From NCBI RefSeq assembly GCF_000315625.1, contig NW_005434672.1, positions 537,426 through 601,425 of the forward strand: a stretch of 64,000 nucleotides of DNA. Reading direction: 5' to 3'. Below the pieces are notes generated by a model, which saw only the letters and a list, made by a program, of their open reading frames with translations, searched no databases and was not told the origin of the DNA. Below are positions 13,201 to 27,189 of this stretch, one piece after another. Position numbers and translations under genes: made by a program. Within the stretch, counting starts at the first letter, position 1. Every line of letters begins with the position of its first letter. The DNA is from Guillardia theta CCMP2712 (Eukaryota; Cryptophyceae; Pyrenomonadales; Geminigeraceae).

Positions 13201-14726
13201 TCCTTTCTCTCGCTTACTTGCTCCTGGTCGTGATGTTGTTCCTTACAGGTCGGCAATGTCACTAAAGCTGCCACTAAAGGGTATGCAGTGGGAGGTTCAG
13301 CCCTTGCAACTTTCATCCTCTTCCGCGCGTACCTGGATGAGGTCTCCTCCTCCTCCTCCTCCTCCTCCTCCTCCTCCTCCTCCTCCTCCTCCTCCTTACT
13401 TTCTCCCGAAGGTGTCTGAATTTTCGGGTCACGACTTCGAAGTTGTCAACATTGCCAAGGTCAGACTTGTCGTCCCTCTCGCTGCTCACAGCGCGACAGG
13501 TGGAGGTTCTCGTCGGGGGCCTGCTGGGCATCGCCATGATCTTCCTGTTTGTTGGCTGGGCCATCGACGCCGTCGGCAAGACTGCGCAGGAAGTTGTGAG
13601 GGAGGTCAGGAGGCAGTTCGAGATCTACCCAGGTGACTCCACCTTCCCCCTCCTCTCTCCTCCTCTGTCCACCTCGCTCCTCCTCCTTCCTTTCCTCTGT
13701 CCTTCTCTCTCCTCTCTTGTCAACAACCAGTCTCCTACTACCTCTTCCGCCTTTGATCTCGTCTTCCTCTCCCTCCTTCCCTCTCTTCCTCCCTCTCACA
13801 TCATCACATCGCCCTGTCTTCCCCTTCATCGCTCCCCTCTCCTCCTCTCCTCTCTCCTCCTCTCACTCCCGCGCAGGCATCCTCGAGGGTTCGCAGAAAC
13901 CCGAGTACAACACCTGCGTCGCCATTGTCACCCGGGCAGCGCTCAAGGAGATGACGAGACCAGCCCTGCTTGCGCTGGGAACTCCCGTGTTCATCGGCTT
14001 CCTGTTCAAGTTCATCGGCTCCTACCGGTACCCTCCTCTTGCCTCCTAGATCAAACTGATCCTCTCCTCTTCCTTCCTCTCCCTCCCTCCCTCCCCTCCC
14101 TTCTCTCTCCTCTTCCTCCTCTCCCTCTGTTTCCTCCGCTCTTCTTCCATCTTGGCCGACTCATCACGTAAGAGGAGAGCCCAATCTCGCGCCTGAAGTT
14201 CTCGCCTGCTTCATGATGTTCGGGTCTCTTACTGGCCTCCTCGTCGCCGTCCTCCTCGACAACGCGGTCTAGTCACGTGACAGCGTTTCTCCTTCCTCAC
14301 CTTCTCTTCCTTGTCGCAGGGAGGAGCATGGGACAATGCTAAGAAGTACATCGAGACTGGCATGCACGGAGGAAAGGGAAGCGACGCACACAAGGCGGCT
14401 GTCACGGTGATGCTTGTCACATGCTCCTCCTTACCTTCTCTCTCCTTTCCTTCCCTTCCCCCTTGTCCTTCCTCTTCCCCTCCCTTCGTCCTCATCCTTC
14501 ACCTCTTTCCTTTACTCCGTCCTCTTCTATCTCCTCTTCGTCCTCTTCATCGTCCAGCCTCCTGCCACCCTTCGCTAACCGGCACCTGCTCCAGGGAGAC
14601 ACTGTTGGTGATCCATGTAAGGACACAGCTGGGCCAGCCTTGCACGTAATCATCACCACCATGTCCACCACCATCATCGTCTTGGGTCCTCTCTTCCTGG
14701 ATCGTGCTTCTGCCTTGCGCCATTAA
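10214..14726 (+). CDS. K+-independent proton-pumping pyrophosphatase (type II H+-PPase)
   Basis: This membrane pump hydrolyses pyrophosphate to move protons into vacuole- or Golgi-type compartments. The ATG at 10214 starts [15 protein letters not shown]; the stop is the TAA at 14724-14726. About fifteen exons are separated by CT-rich introns. Family motifs appear in order: [14 protein letters not shown] at 11235, [20 protein letters not shown] across the intron at 11284-11458, [68 protein letters not shown], then [13 protein letters not shown] and [17 protein letters not shown] near the C-terminus. Many hydrophobic segments flank them. The Lys in [10 protein letters not shown] is the residue that marks K+-independent enzymes. 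Together with VGDNVGDCA and FESIAAEII, this fits the type II (AVP2) clade. The DxxxD substrate aspartates are intact, so it should be active. Confidence 0.93.
13140..13197 (+). repeat. (CCTC)n microsatellite in an H+-PPase intron
   Basis: About fourteen tandem CCCT units between the exon ending in the VTDKLDAV coding sequence and the acceptor before GNVTKAA. It forms an extended polypyrimidine tract on the coding strand. Confidence 0.9.
13338..13398 (+). repeat. (TCC)n microsatellite in an H+-PPase intron
   Basis: About twenty CTC/TCC units following the exon coding [10 protein letters not shown] and before the exon coding [10 protein letters not shown]. Purely pyrimidine on the coding strand. 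Confidence 0.9.
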
Positions 14727-14889
14727 ACTAGTTTTCTTCTTCCCTCCCCCCCCCCTCCTCCTCCCCCCTCCTCCCCCCCCCACTCCTCCTTCCCCTTCCC
14801 CCTTCTCGTTTCCCTTCCCCCTTCTCGTTTTCCCTTCCCCCTCCCCTTCTCCTTCTCGACATCTCCCCCTCCTCCTTCCGCGCCAATTT

Positions 14890-15690
14890 TTCCTGTTGCT
14901 CAAGAACACGAGGTTTGGGACGCGGTTGCAAGGCAGCTATCATTCATTGCTTCCTTCTACTGGTACATCTCTGCCGCCTCCCACCATAACACAGTCACAT
15001 GTATCTCACACCACCTGATTGAACTGCGTCCCAAGCATAACCTGCACATCATTAATACCCTTCTCCTGCTGTCTCCTCTCGTTTCGTCTCATCCCCTCCT
15101 TTTCTCTCCTCTCCTTCTCTCTCTCCCTCTATCTGTCTATCTCTCTCCCTCTCTCTGTCTGCCCCTCCCCACATCTCCAACCCGCTCTTCCTCTCTCCTC
15201 CTCCTCCTCCCCCCCTCCCCCCGCTCCTCCTCCTCCTTGTTCGCCTTCAGGCTGCTCTCACCGAGTCGGTGGGGTCAGCCTTGCTGTGGCTCATCTGCCA
15301 TGCGTTCGATCTCCGGCTCCCGAAGACGTTGAAGGGAGCTGCCAGCACGAATACGTCAGGTCAACATGAAGACTCCGTCCTCTCACCTCCTAGGCCGATG
15401 TCGAGCTTTGTCAGCTGAGCCAGCTGCAGGCCGAGCTCAGAGGTCGCACAAGGAGCAAGAAGTGCTAAGGAGAGACTCAGGCGAGCCTCATCACCTGGGT
15501 GGTCTTCTGATCCACATGACAGGCATAGCTGGTCTGCAGTTTCATCCTTCAGCTTCATCCTTGAGGAGCAATCAGAAGCACCTGCGCCAGGCTCTCTCGC
15601 TGTTGAGTCTTGTCTTCTGGCAGAAACTTGCTCCACATCTGCCGTCAAAGCGTCAAAACTGACCTGGCAGTCAGTGCGATGGTTCAAAGC
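14890..15690. other. Possible unresolved exons, strand uncertain
   Basis: Several open, non-repetitive stretches lie here. On + there are EVWDAVARQLSFIASFYWYI (about 14,908), AALTESVGSALLWLICHAFD after an acceptor at 15,250, and VELCQLSQLQAELRGRTRS near 15,400. On - an equally open stretch, VSFDALTADVEQVSARRQDS, runs from about 15,665 down to 15,390. I could not find a splice chain that makes either strand convincing, and no family is recognised. Confidence 0.25.
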
Positions 15691-15782
15691 TTGTGGAGTC
15701 GATGCGGCAGCAATCGTCGCCAACCGCCCTCCCCTTCTCACTCCTTCTCCTTCCCTTCCTCTCTCTATAACACTGTTGCAGC

Positions 15783-15876
15783 ACATACCCATCATCACCA
15801 CGTTCTTCCCTCTCCATCCTCTTGTTCCCACATACCCATCATCACCACGTTCTTCCCTCTCCATCCTCTTGTTCCC
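15783..15876. repeat. 47-bp perfect tandem duplication
   Basis: Two back-to-back copies of a 47-bp unit beginning ACATACCCATCATCACCACG (15783-15829 and 15830-15876), inside a pyrimidine-rich region. No coding role is evident. Confidence 0.9.
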
Positions 15877-18072
15877 CTCTCCTCTCCTCTCCTCTCCTCT
15901 CCTCCCTCCCTATCCTCTCCTCTCTCAGTCTTCCTCTCCTCATTGCCGCTCCTTCCTCGCGCCACCCGGCGCACAGCCCGTTGCCACCCCTTGCCGCCGC
16001 CCCATTTATCACACCTAGCTTGTCGTCTGGGTGCTGTCGTACAGCTTTAATAATGGCGGCTCAGTTGCCTGAGTAAACTGGGCAGTCCGGGCCCTCCCGA
16101 GTCCGGCGGGCCCACCGGGAAACGGAAGTGACTCCCGGACTAGAACCCGGTCGCCGGCCCTGACGCCAGAAATATCCGAAGATTTGAGCTTGCGGCGATG
16201 GCGGCCGCCGATCACAGGGAGGGGTCGGAGTGAAGGGTAGGGGTCCGAATGGTATGTGAGTTATTTTGATGGGGTCATAGTCGGAATAAGGGGTGCTGTC
16301 GGGAGATTGCATGAGTCAGGGGCATATGTATGGATATAGGGCAGATGGAGATAGAGAGAAATTTATAGAGTCGGAGAGCTATGGATGCAGGGGGAGACAA
16401 CTCGCTTTGATGCTGGTAGGGAGATGCCATAGAGGGGAACATAGGGGGTGGAGGTCAATTGAGGGGTGGAGTTGAGATCATCAGGGTGGGTGGTTGAAGG
16501 GGGAAGGGGTCGCGATCCATTGGAGGATTCAGCAGGTGACTGGAATAAGGGTGAGATGGGGGTGGGGTAGTAAAATGGACGGGTGATTAAACGGGAGATA
16601 CCATGAAGGGATTGGGGGGGTGGTGCGACTGGAAGGATATGAAGGGAGGGAGGGAGGGGTGTAAGAAAAGTTTTATCGGTCTAGTTTGTAGGGGTGGAGT
16701 TCCAAGTAGTCGAATCAGGGGTAGGGGGTAGTGTGTGTAGACCAGCAGATATACGGGATGTCAAGTGACCAGCGGTACTCCCGTATCTAGAGATCAATGG
16801 GGGTGGTTCAGGTCCTGTAGGGGTGGTCATGAGGAAAGCAGTCGCTTTAGAACAAGGGTAGTCGAGATAAGACCCTCCGGAGTACCCCAGTTTTTACGCA
16901 ATAAGATGCAGAGGGTGGGTAGAGTTTTTTTTGACAAGGGGTGGCAGATGAGTTAAAAGCTCACGGATGACTGGTGGGGTCTGTCTACCCACCCCTACCA
17001 TCCAAATCGTTTTCAGGACTTAATCAGAGTGACTTTTTGTGTGGAGGGTACGGGTGATGGTGACGCTAGAGGGGTGGGGTGGATGGAGTATCATTACCCT
17101 CCGGCACAGAACAGCAGCGGGATGGGAACAAGGGTGGGTGGAGTGGTCCGTTCCGAGAACCAATCAGAGTTATATATGAATAGTACTTGACCCCTTAATA
17201 CGCAATATATGGTGTTAAAACAAGGTTAAATTGCCTTACCGAGATATGTAATAGCAAATTATTGATCAATTAGATCATATATGGGCTGTATAAAATTGGG
17301 AATATCGGTTAAAAAAAAAAAACCTTGTGGCTTGCAGGTAGGACATCCAATGGCGCGATTTGGAACAGAACATGAGCGAAGAAAAGGGAGGGGGGAAGGG
17401 GGGGGAGGCGCGGATGGGAAGAAGCTTCAACCTCCCAGGATCTGCAGGACAAGAGAGAGGAGGAGAAATGATGGTGCGAGTCAGAGAGATGAAGGCAGCA
17501 GGGCGGAGGGGTCGGATGGGCACAGGACAGTTGCTGTTGTAAAGATCCATCCAAGTGCATTGGATATGGTCGGGGCGCGGCATGGAAGCGCGGCGATGGG
17601 GATGGATGGTTACATGACATCATGATAGAAGCATTCCTGTACAAGAGAGATCCTCGGGCAGACGATGGCGTGTAGACAAACGCAGGACGTATGAAGATAG
17701 CAGTTGGTTCCATGTGCTAATCCCGAGGTTGTGCAACAAAAGTCACACCCGATTTCGCGCATGAGATCAGCAGAAGTAGAACGATAGATAGACAAGACAT
17801 TCCAGCCTTTTACCTTTGGTGTGCGTGTGAGAATAGAGTAGGTTATGCTCGGAGTTAGATTTCCTCTGCGAGCATCATAGTCACAAAAAGTCAACATGAT
17901 GGAAGGATGGCCTACCTCTGTCTTGAGAAGTTGATCGTTTCTCTCAGATTGCTCCCAAAATATTTTCGCTCCTGATCCGACCTCAAGGCATCAGAAGCTT
18001 TCCATCACTCATCGTTTTGAAGTCCAAACACAGTTTTCGGTCTGCTGAAAAGCAGACTTTTTTCAGCAAAAG

Positions 18073-20407
18073 ATGCGTCGGAGCTCGTGAGTGCTGACAC
18101 TGTCTTAGACAAGTTCCTCTTTCTCATCGTGACTTTTCAGTCTGACTCCGGTCACCACGGCAAGGAAATCGTCGATCCAAATCGGCCAGGTGAGGAAGTT
18201 GTCGCGGGTGAGTCAGGCTGACCCTGATATCAGCTATGTGGAAGCAAGAAGTACAAAGTTACGAAGAAGCTCGGTATGCTTATCTCGCACTGCATCGAGA
18301 GGCTGAGACATGGTCGTCAGGCTCGGGGTCCTTCGGCGAGATTTACTTGGGGCTGCATGTTACAACCGCGGAGGAGGTTTGCTGATGGGCGTGATGGAGA
18401 TTAGTGGAAATGATGTATACCTTGACAGGCAGCGATCAAATTGGAAGGAATTCGAACAGAGCATCAGCAGCTCTTGTATGAGGCGAAGGTGTCGATAAAA
18501 TTCCCTCGAGCTCTTCCCGAGTGATGGCATGTTCGAACAGGTGATAAGATACCTTCGAGGTGGGGTGGGGATTCCGGAGCTGCTGTGGTGCGGGACAGAA
18601 GCAGATTTTAACGTGATGATCATCGAGCTGCTGGGGCCATCACTGGAGGATCTTGTAAGTGTCTTTGCGTCACAACGATATTTTTCTTTCTGGATCCTGA
18701 AGCTGCTTGATCAGTTCAACTACTGTCACAGGAAGTTCTCTTTGAAGACCGTCTTGATGATTGGCGAGCAAGTAGACATGCGGCTCGTCTTTCGGTCCTG
18801 TCTGAGGTTGTGTTTCAGATGCTATCGAGATTGGAGTACATTCATAGCAAAGGCTTCATTCACAGGTCCCCACTTGTCCGCCAAGACACTCTTGGTTCAT
18901 TGATATTTGGGTGTAGAGATGTGAAGCCGGACAATTTTCTAATGGGGGCAAACCAGAAATCTCACCAGGCAAGACCATTTTCCTTACACGTCTCTGTTTG
19001 ACATTGATTCAGGTTTACATCATCGACTTTGGGCTCAGCAAGCGATTCATAGATCCCCGAACCAGCATGGTGAAGCGAGCGAGTGAAGAAATGAGCTTTT
19101 AACCATGGACGTCAGCATATACCCTACAGAAACGGGAAAAGCCTGACGGGGACTGCAAGATACGCAAGCATTAATACGCATCTAGGAATCGAGCAGGTGA
19201 TTCTGCGAGATACGCGAACGGGGGAGGGAGGGAGGGAGGGAGGGAGGGAGGGAGGGAGGGAGGGGAGGGGATGTGAAGCAAGATGAAGTAAAACTGATGC
19301 GAGAGAACGATTTTAGGGAAGGAGGGACGACTTGGAGGGCCTTGCATACGTTCTTCTTTACTTCCTGAGAGGCCAGTTGCCATGGCAAGGGATGCAGGTG
19401 ATGGTAAGGAAATGAGCAGCCTGGGAAACTGAAATGCTTTGCGGTGATCAGGCATTCAATCAAAAAGACAAGTATCACAAGGTTGACTGATTTTGGATCA
19501 GATTGGAAAGTGCTGATGATTTACTTTGGCAGATCTGTGTAAAGAAGCAGAACATCTCTGTGCGGGAGCTTTGCAAAGGAGTGCCGGAGGGTAAGACGAC
19601 TCCTTGCCGTCTTGCTGTTACTGAGGGTCTCCGCCATGGCAGAGATTGGAACCTTCCTGTGTTACTGCAGAAACCTCAAGTTCGACGAGTCGCCCAACTA
19701 TAGCTACTGCAGAAAGGTTTTGCTCTTGGTTTGCTCTTGGCCCCAACTCAAGTCCTTGCTTCAGTTACTGCGAGCTGTGTTCGAGAAGAACGAGTTCACT
19801 CTGGATTACATCTATGATTGGACTAAGAAGCAGTCAGGATCCACAAATCCACTTCCTAAGAATCAAGAAGCCCTCCCGGAGGTAAAGTCATCCGATCCCA
19901 TTCTCCTGCCCTTGTCGTGCGATATCCCCCCCTAGCTCATCCTCTTCCTCAGCTCATCCTCTCCTCTTCCTCAGCGAATCCTCCTTCTACAACTACTGCA
20001 AAAGCTCCTGCTGACCGTTTTTTTTTCAGGATAGTTCGCGTCAACCACAGCCATCGGGTGGAGACAAGACAGAGGGGGAGAAGCGCGAGAAGCTGGAGAA
20101 GTGAGTCGAGCTGCTAGAACTGCCATCCTGCTCTCAACCTCCTCCCCTGAACTCTCTCCTTCCCGTTACCCCTTACCCTCCTAATTGCAGAGACGTCAAA
20201 GAGCCCCCTCGTGCTCCTCGACAAGACGTGGAGCCCCCTCTAGTGAAGGACATGAAGGACGTCAAAGTCATGAGCAAGAAGCTGCCTACCACTCCACTGC
20301 CCTCTCAGCTATCCTCTAAGGTCAAACTGTCTCCTCCACCATACTGTGTCGTGGGGCTGATTGGACGCTTGCAGGTGGACAAGGATGGGCAATGTCAGCA
20401 ACAATAG
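18073..20407 (+). CDS. Casein kinase 1 family protein kinase
   Basis: A Ser/Thr kinase of the CK1 family. The coding chain starts MRRSS at 18073; the stop is the TAG at 20405-20407. About thirteen exons are joined by short introns. Landmarks in order: glycine loop [14 protein letters not shown] lysine in [68 protein letters not shown]; catalytic loop [14 protein letters not shown], split by an intron; [12 protein letters not shown] with the DFG aspartate; the CK1 signature [38 protein letters not shown]; then [28 protein letters not shown] and [11 protein letters not shown] charged tail of about 70 residues follows the kinase domain. All catalytic residues are present. The hairpin GTCTGCTGAAAAGCAGAC sits just upstream of the ATG. 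It is convergent with Rab2. Confidence 0.92.
19221..19263 (+). repeat. (GGGA)n microsatellite in a CK1 intron
   Basis: About ten GGGA units in the intron after the exon encoding INTHLGIEQ. The coding strand is purine-rich here, unlike the pyrimidine tracts in the pump gene. Confidence 0.9.
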
Positions 20408-20758
20408 GGGGTAGGCAAGGCAGCATCGCAGCTTGAGTCACTGTGCCAGTTTCTGGGTCAGGTCGGATATTGACAGATAGATTGGTCCGGATGTAAGGAT
20501 AGAAGAGAAAGCAGGAGGAAGAGAGGGAGAGGGAAAGGAGATTCTAGGCTGGTCAAGGAGGGAGACACATGAGGGTTTGCCCTCTTGTCTGTAGAATTTC
20601 CAGATGTTGTATGATGAACGAGATACTTTGACAAGTCAATTGTGATCGTCGTTTTCCTTCCCTTCGCTTCCTCCTCCAGCTCTGCCCCACACCAGCAAAG
20701 CGCGTCCTCAATACCCCGTAGGTCCTGGAGAGCGGAATAATATTCACCTCCTTGCACG
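20408..20758. other. Convergent intergenic spacer, CK1/Rab2
   Basis: A 351-bp gap between two convergent stop codons, expected to hold both 3' UTRs. The 99-codon open frame on - (20458-20757) lies past the Rab2 stop and has no supporting features. Confidence 0.6.
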
Positions 20759-24193
<3,435 letters not shown>

Positions 24194-24642
24194 ATGAGCG
24201 GAGTTGGGATAGTCTGGCGCGTTGCCCATTCAAAGGGCATCCCGAATGACATCTTGGTGGATGATGCAGATGCTGTGGAGCTGGGTTAGTTCTCACTACT
24301 CTGAATCAGGTTGTGGACGCCTTCGATCCTCAAAGCAGCGCTGCGGAGGCTGACCTCCGCCCAGGAGACATCCTCTTTCAAGTGGATGGAGAGGAGGTAG
24401 GGACCTCGCCTGATCCGACTGCATCACTGAAGCATTCCTTCCAGGTGATCGGCATGCCCGTCACGAGCATCGCAGAAAAACTCTTCGGACCTGTCGGCAC
24501 CCAGGCAACATTAGATGTCAAGCTTGCTCTCAGTGGTCTTCTGACATCTCCGCAGGTCATGATCACGATTCTTCGAGGAGGACTTAACGGAGAAGTTGTT
24601 CTTGTACAGCTTGAGCGCAGATCTTCCGCCAATGCAGCATGA
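24194..24642 (+). CDS. Small PDZ-domain protein
   Basis: Three exons read in phase: 24194-24256, 24310-24396 and 24445-24642, giving 115 aa. Almost the whole protein is one PDZ fold: MSGVGIVWRVAHSKGI, VVDAFDPQSSAAEADLRPGD, ILFQVDGEEV, then GPVGTQATLDV, with VMITILRGG and VVLVQLERR as further strands. PDZ domains bind protein C-termini and scaffold complexes. The usual carboxylate-binding GLGF loop is represented by GVGIVW. The ATG at 24194 is the first in frame, but an upstream exon cannot be excluded, so the full protein may be longer. It is convergent with the TraB-family gene, stop to stop about 130 bp apart. Confidence 0.7.
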
Positions 24643-24773
24643 TATTTCACTGCTTGTGTAAACAAAGCAGCCCAGTGAAAACTACTACGTGAACTACCAC
24701 GCTCACTGCACGCAGACGTTCGCACTCGACGTTTTTCACATCTGCAGCAGCAATGCACGTGTGTTTTACTGAG

Positions 24774-25778
24774 TTATTCGATCAAAAGACCCTCATCTTT
24801 GTATCTCTTTTCTATTCCGTCCATGTGCGCCATCCCAACCACAGCGACCACCCGTTGAAAATTACACCTCGCTAGAGTCTGCGCCATGATTTCATCCCGC
24901 TCATCCACAAGGGCAGAGATCATCCCCGAGGAGCAGGAGTCTCGGAGTCGCTGCAGCATGCGACGAGCATCGTCCCGTGTGATTTCCTTCTCGCTCTTCT
25001 GCTTCGCGAAAGGGGTTGAGAAGATGCTTTGCGAGGAGGGTGACATGGGAGTGGAGAGCAGCTTCAGGACGTCGGACAGGTTGAACTCCTCCTTCAACCT
25101 CCTCAGCGTCGTTTGCTGATCTCTGTCTCCGAGTATGACCTTGGCACCGACCTGCTCCGCTGCCCTCATGGCGACGAGCATCTCGTTCCCCCTGGTGTAC
25201 GCGTCGATGAACTCAAGAATCTTGTCCCCAACCATAGCGCTGGCCTGCTGCCTTGATATCCCGGCCATTCTCAGGATTGTATCAAGGGTCGATGTTTGTT
25301 GTCCTTGGTCTATCGATACTATGGCCCGCTTTCTGGCTTCGCAGAGCTCCACCATGACGGCCTGGGGGCGCACCGCAAGGATAACCTCGTTTACTATCTC
25401 CGCGCTCTTCTTCGAGATGTGTACGCTACCCACCAAGTACACCTCCTGCTGCAGCCGAGGATGCCTTAGATACGCAACATGGCCATTCCAGAAGTCCGAT
25501 CCTCCAAAGTTCATCCACCTCCTGGTCCCGTAGGCAACACCGCGCTCTGATGCGTGGAAGGGTGCCTCCGACGGATATCCGGGGCCGACAAACTTTGACC
25601 TCGATGTACCCATCCTCATGCTCCTCGCGCTCGATACGTCTTGAGTCGAGTATGTACACATAGCAAGCCTCCTCCCAGCATCGATCAACGTCCTGCCTCT
25701 TCTGCCCTCCCTCCCTGCCCATCGCCATGAAAGAACGACCGGCATGTTCCACAGCTTCCACCCCATGATCATGACCAC
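24774..25778 (-). CDS. TraB/PrgY/GumN-family protein, 334 aa
   Basis: Single-exon gene. After a roughly 95-residue N-terminal region the TraB domain begins: VYLVGSVHISKKSAEIVNEV with the family's GxxH, then QAVMVELCEARKRAIV with the conserved ExCxxR, KVILGDRDQQTTLRRL, DERDEIMAQTLARC and VVAVVGMAHMDGIEKRY with the second GxxH near the C-terminus. These His and Glu positions define the TraB-like fold, proposed to be peptidase-like. Eukaryotic members are found in mitochondrial or plastid membranes. The N-terminus is Arg/Trp-rich (MGWKLWNMPVVLSWRWAGRE) and may be a targeting sequence. No long C-terminal membrane anchor is visible. It is divergent from the next gene, with start codons only 143 bp apart. 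Confidence 0.85.
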   Translation of the reverse strand: MVMIMGWKLWNMPVVLSWRWAGREGRRGRTLIDAGRRLAMCTYSTQDVSSARSMRMGTSRSKFVGPGYPSEAPFHASERGVAYGTRRWMNFGGSDFWNGHVAYLRHPRLQQEVYLVGSVHISKKSAEIVNEVILAVRPQAVMVELCEARKRAIVSIDQGQQTSTLDTILRMAGISRQQASAMVGDKILEFIDAYTRGNEMLVAMRAAEQVGAKVILGDRDQQTTLRRLKEEFNLSDVLKLLSTPMSPSSQSIFSTPFAKQKSEKEITRDDARRMLQRLRDSCSSGMISALVDERDEIMAQTLARCNFQRVVAVVGMAHMDGIEKRYKDEGLLIE

Positions 25779-25921
25779 CCCCGTATTGCCCTTGAAAGAC
25801 TACCCCACCAGGAATCAGACGTTTTGAGAGGGAAGAGTTTCGATACTCTGAAAGTTTCTCTGAGAATTTCAAATTAAATCTGAAAAGTGCAAAAACATCG
25901 CGCCCCGACTCTACTACTGGA

Positions 25922-27113
25922 ATGGCTCGGAAGGGGCTTGCGACGATGCTGCTGGGGATGGCGACATGGATGGCTGCTTCATCCAGCTCGTATCATGGCA
26001 GACATGGAATGTCGTCGTTTATCCCCTCCTCGCCCCTCCCTCACGATGCCTGGACTGACTTCCTGCCTCCTGGCTCCACCCTCATCCCTTGCGTCCCATT
26101 CTTTCGCGGGTTGTCGGAGGGTCGGAGTGGCCGGCATCGCGATGAAAGGAAAGCTCACAGACTGGCTGCTGCTCTTCGTCTCAACTCTTTCTCAAGAGTT
26201 CACAACAGCTCTCCCCTCGTCAAACGCTCTGAGGCTGTCCGCTCCTCCACGAGGACTGGCCCGACCCACTCGATGTACCTGAAGAGGAACGACCGAGATG
26301 CTCTCGGCGAGGAGGTTCAATCTATCAATGTCATCGAGAGCGATATCAGTGCTGATCTCACTGCAACGGAACCCGATGTGTCGTCCTCGCAGAAAAACTC
26401 AGGAAAGGTTCTCTTCAACGACGTCATAGTTGCCTACATGTTCATGATGACTCAGGTAACGCACCTCGCCCGTCGTTGGGGGAAACCTTCCTTTGCCTCG
26501 CATCCTCCTCTGCTCGCTCGCTCCCATTTTTCCCTACCTCCCCGTCCTCGATTTTTACTTGTCTTTCGAACGTGCCCTCTGCCTTGTTCAAGAAGACTGA
26601 TTCACGACCCTCGTAGAAATTCAAGCAACCAACTCCCTTGCAGCGAGTGTACATAGACGCGGTTCGACTGCTCATGCTAAACAAGACAAGCCACGTCACC
26701 CTCTCCAGCCATATTCTACCAGCCATCGACCATGAGCTGCTGGTGTCGTCGAATGTTACAGACCTGTCCATGAGCTTTCCCCTCCTCCAGCGTCAGCCAG
26801 CAACGGCAGCCTTCGGTGAGTCAACCTGCAGTCTTGAAGGCTCATCTCAGCTTGTGCGCAGCTGTCGCAGTGCCTGCAGCCCTTGCGGTCGGCGGGCTCA
26901 TGGACCTGGGTCTTGCCGACGCCATCATGACCATCGGCATGTCCGGCGCTGCCATCGTGAGGCATCGACTTGCTGCATGCTCGTGAGGATGACGCTTGTC
27001 TCTAGGGAGTCGGGATGGAGCTGTTCACCAAGTCTGCTGGGGTCTTCCTAGGCACGTCGGATCCTCAGCCAGCACAAGCTGGGATAGAGCCGGTGAACAG
27101 CACCAAATCGTGA
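25922..27113 (+). CDS. Unknown protein with signal-like N-terminus and hydrophobic C-terminal segment
   Basis: Four exons in consistent phase: 25922-26455, 26617-26815, 26862-26956 and 27006-27113, giving 311 aa. The N-terminus GLATMLLGMATWMAASSSS resembles a signal peptide; the following 100 residues are Ser/Arg-rich as in a transit-like region. The C-terminal half holds RVYIDAVRLLMLNKTSHVTL and a Gly/Ala-rich hydrophobic helix, VPAALAVGGLMDLGLADAIM continuing to MSGAAIGVGMEL, probably one or two membrane spans. I do not recognise the family. An organelle membrane location is inference from composition. It shares a 143-bp divergent promoter region with the TraB gene. Confidence 0.65.
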
Positions 27114-27189
27114 AAGCGTGACGGGGGCAAACACACGTTTTCGCTGAGAAGGAGCAGCAGCATTGCAGTTCATTCGAGAAAGAGGAGCA

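Larger units (their letters stand above)
14727..18072. other. Intergenic region: pyrimidine-rich, GC-rich and G-rich modules
   Basis: About 14,730-15,000 and 15,700-15,960 are pyrimidine-rich. A GC-rich module (GGGCCC, CCGGGAAACGG) occupies about 15,990-16,215. A G-rich module with GGGGTAGGG and GGGGTGG strings follows to about 17,150. About 17,150-17,350 is AT-rich. From 17,350 to 18,070 I see no coding signal. Possible exons at 14,890-15,690 are listed separately. Confidence 0.6.
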
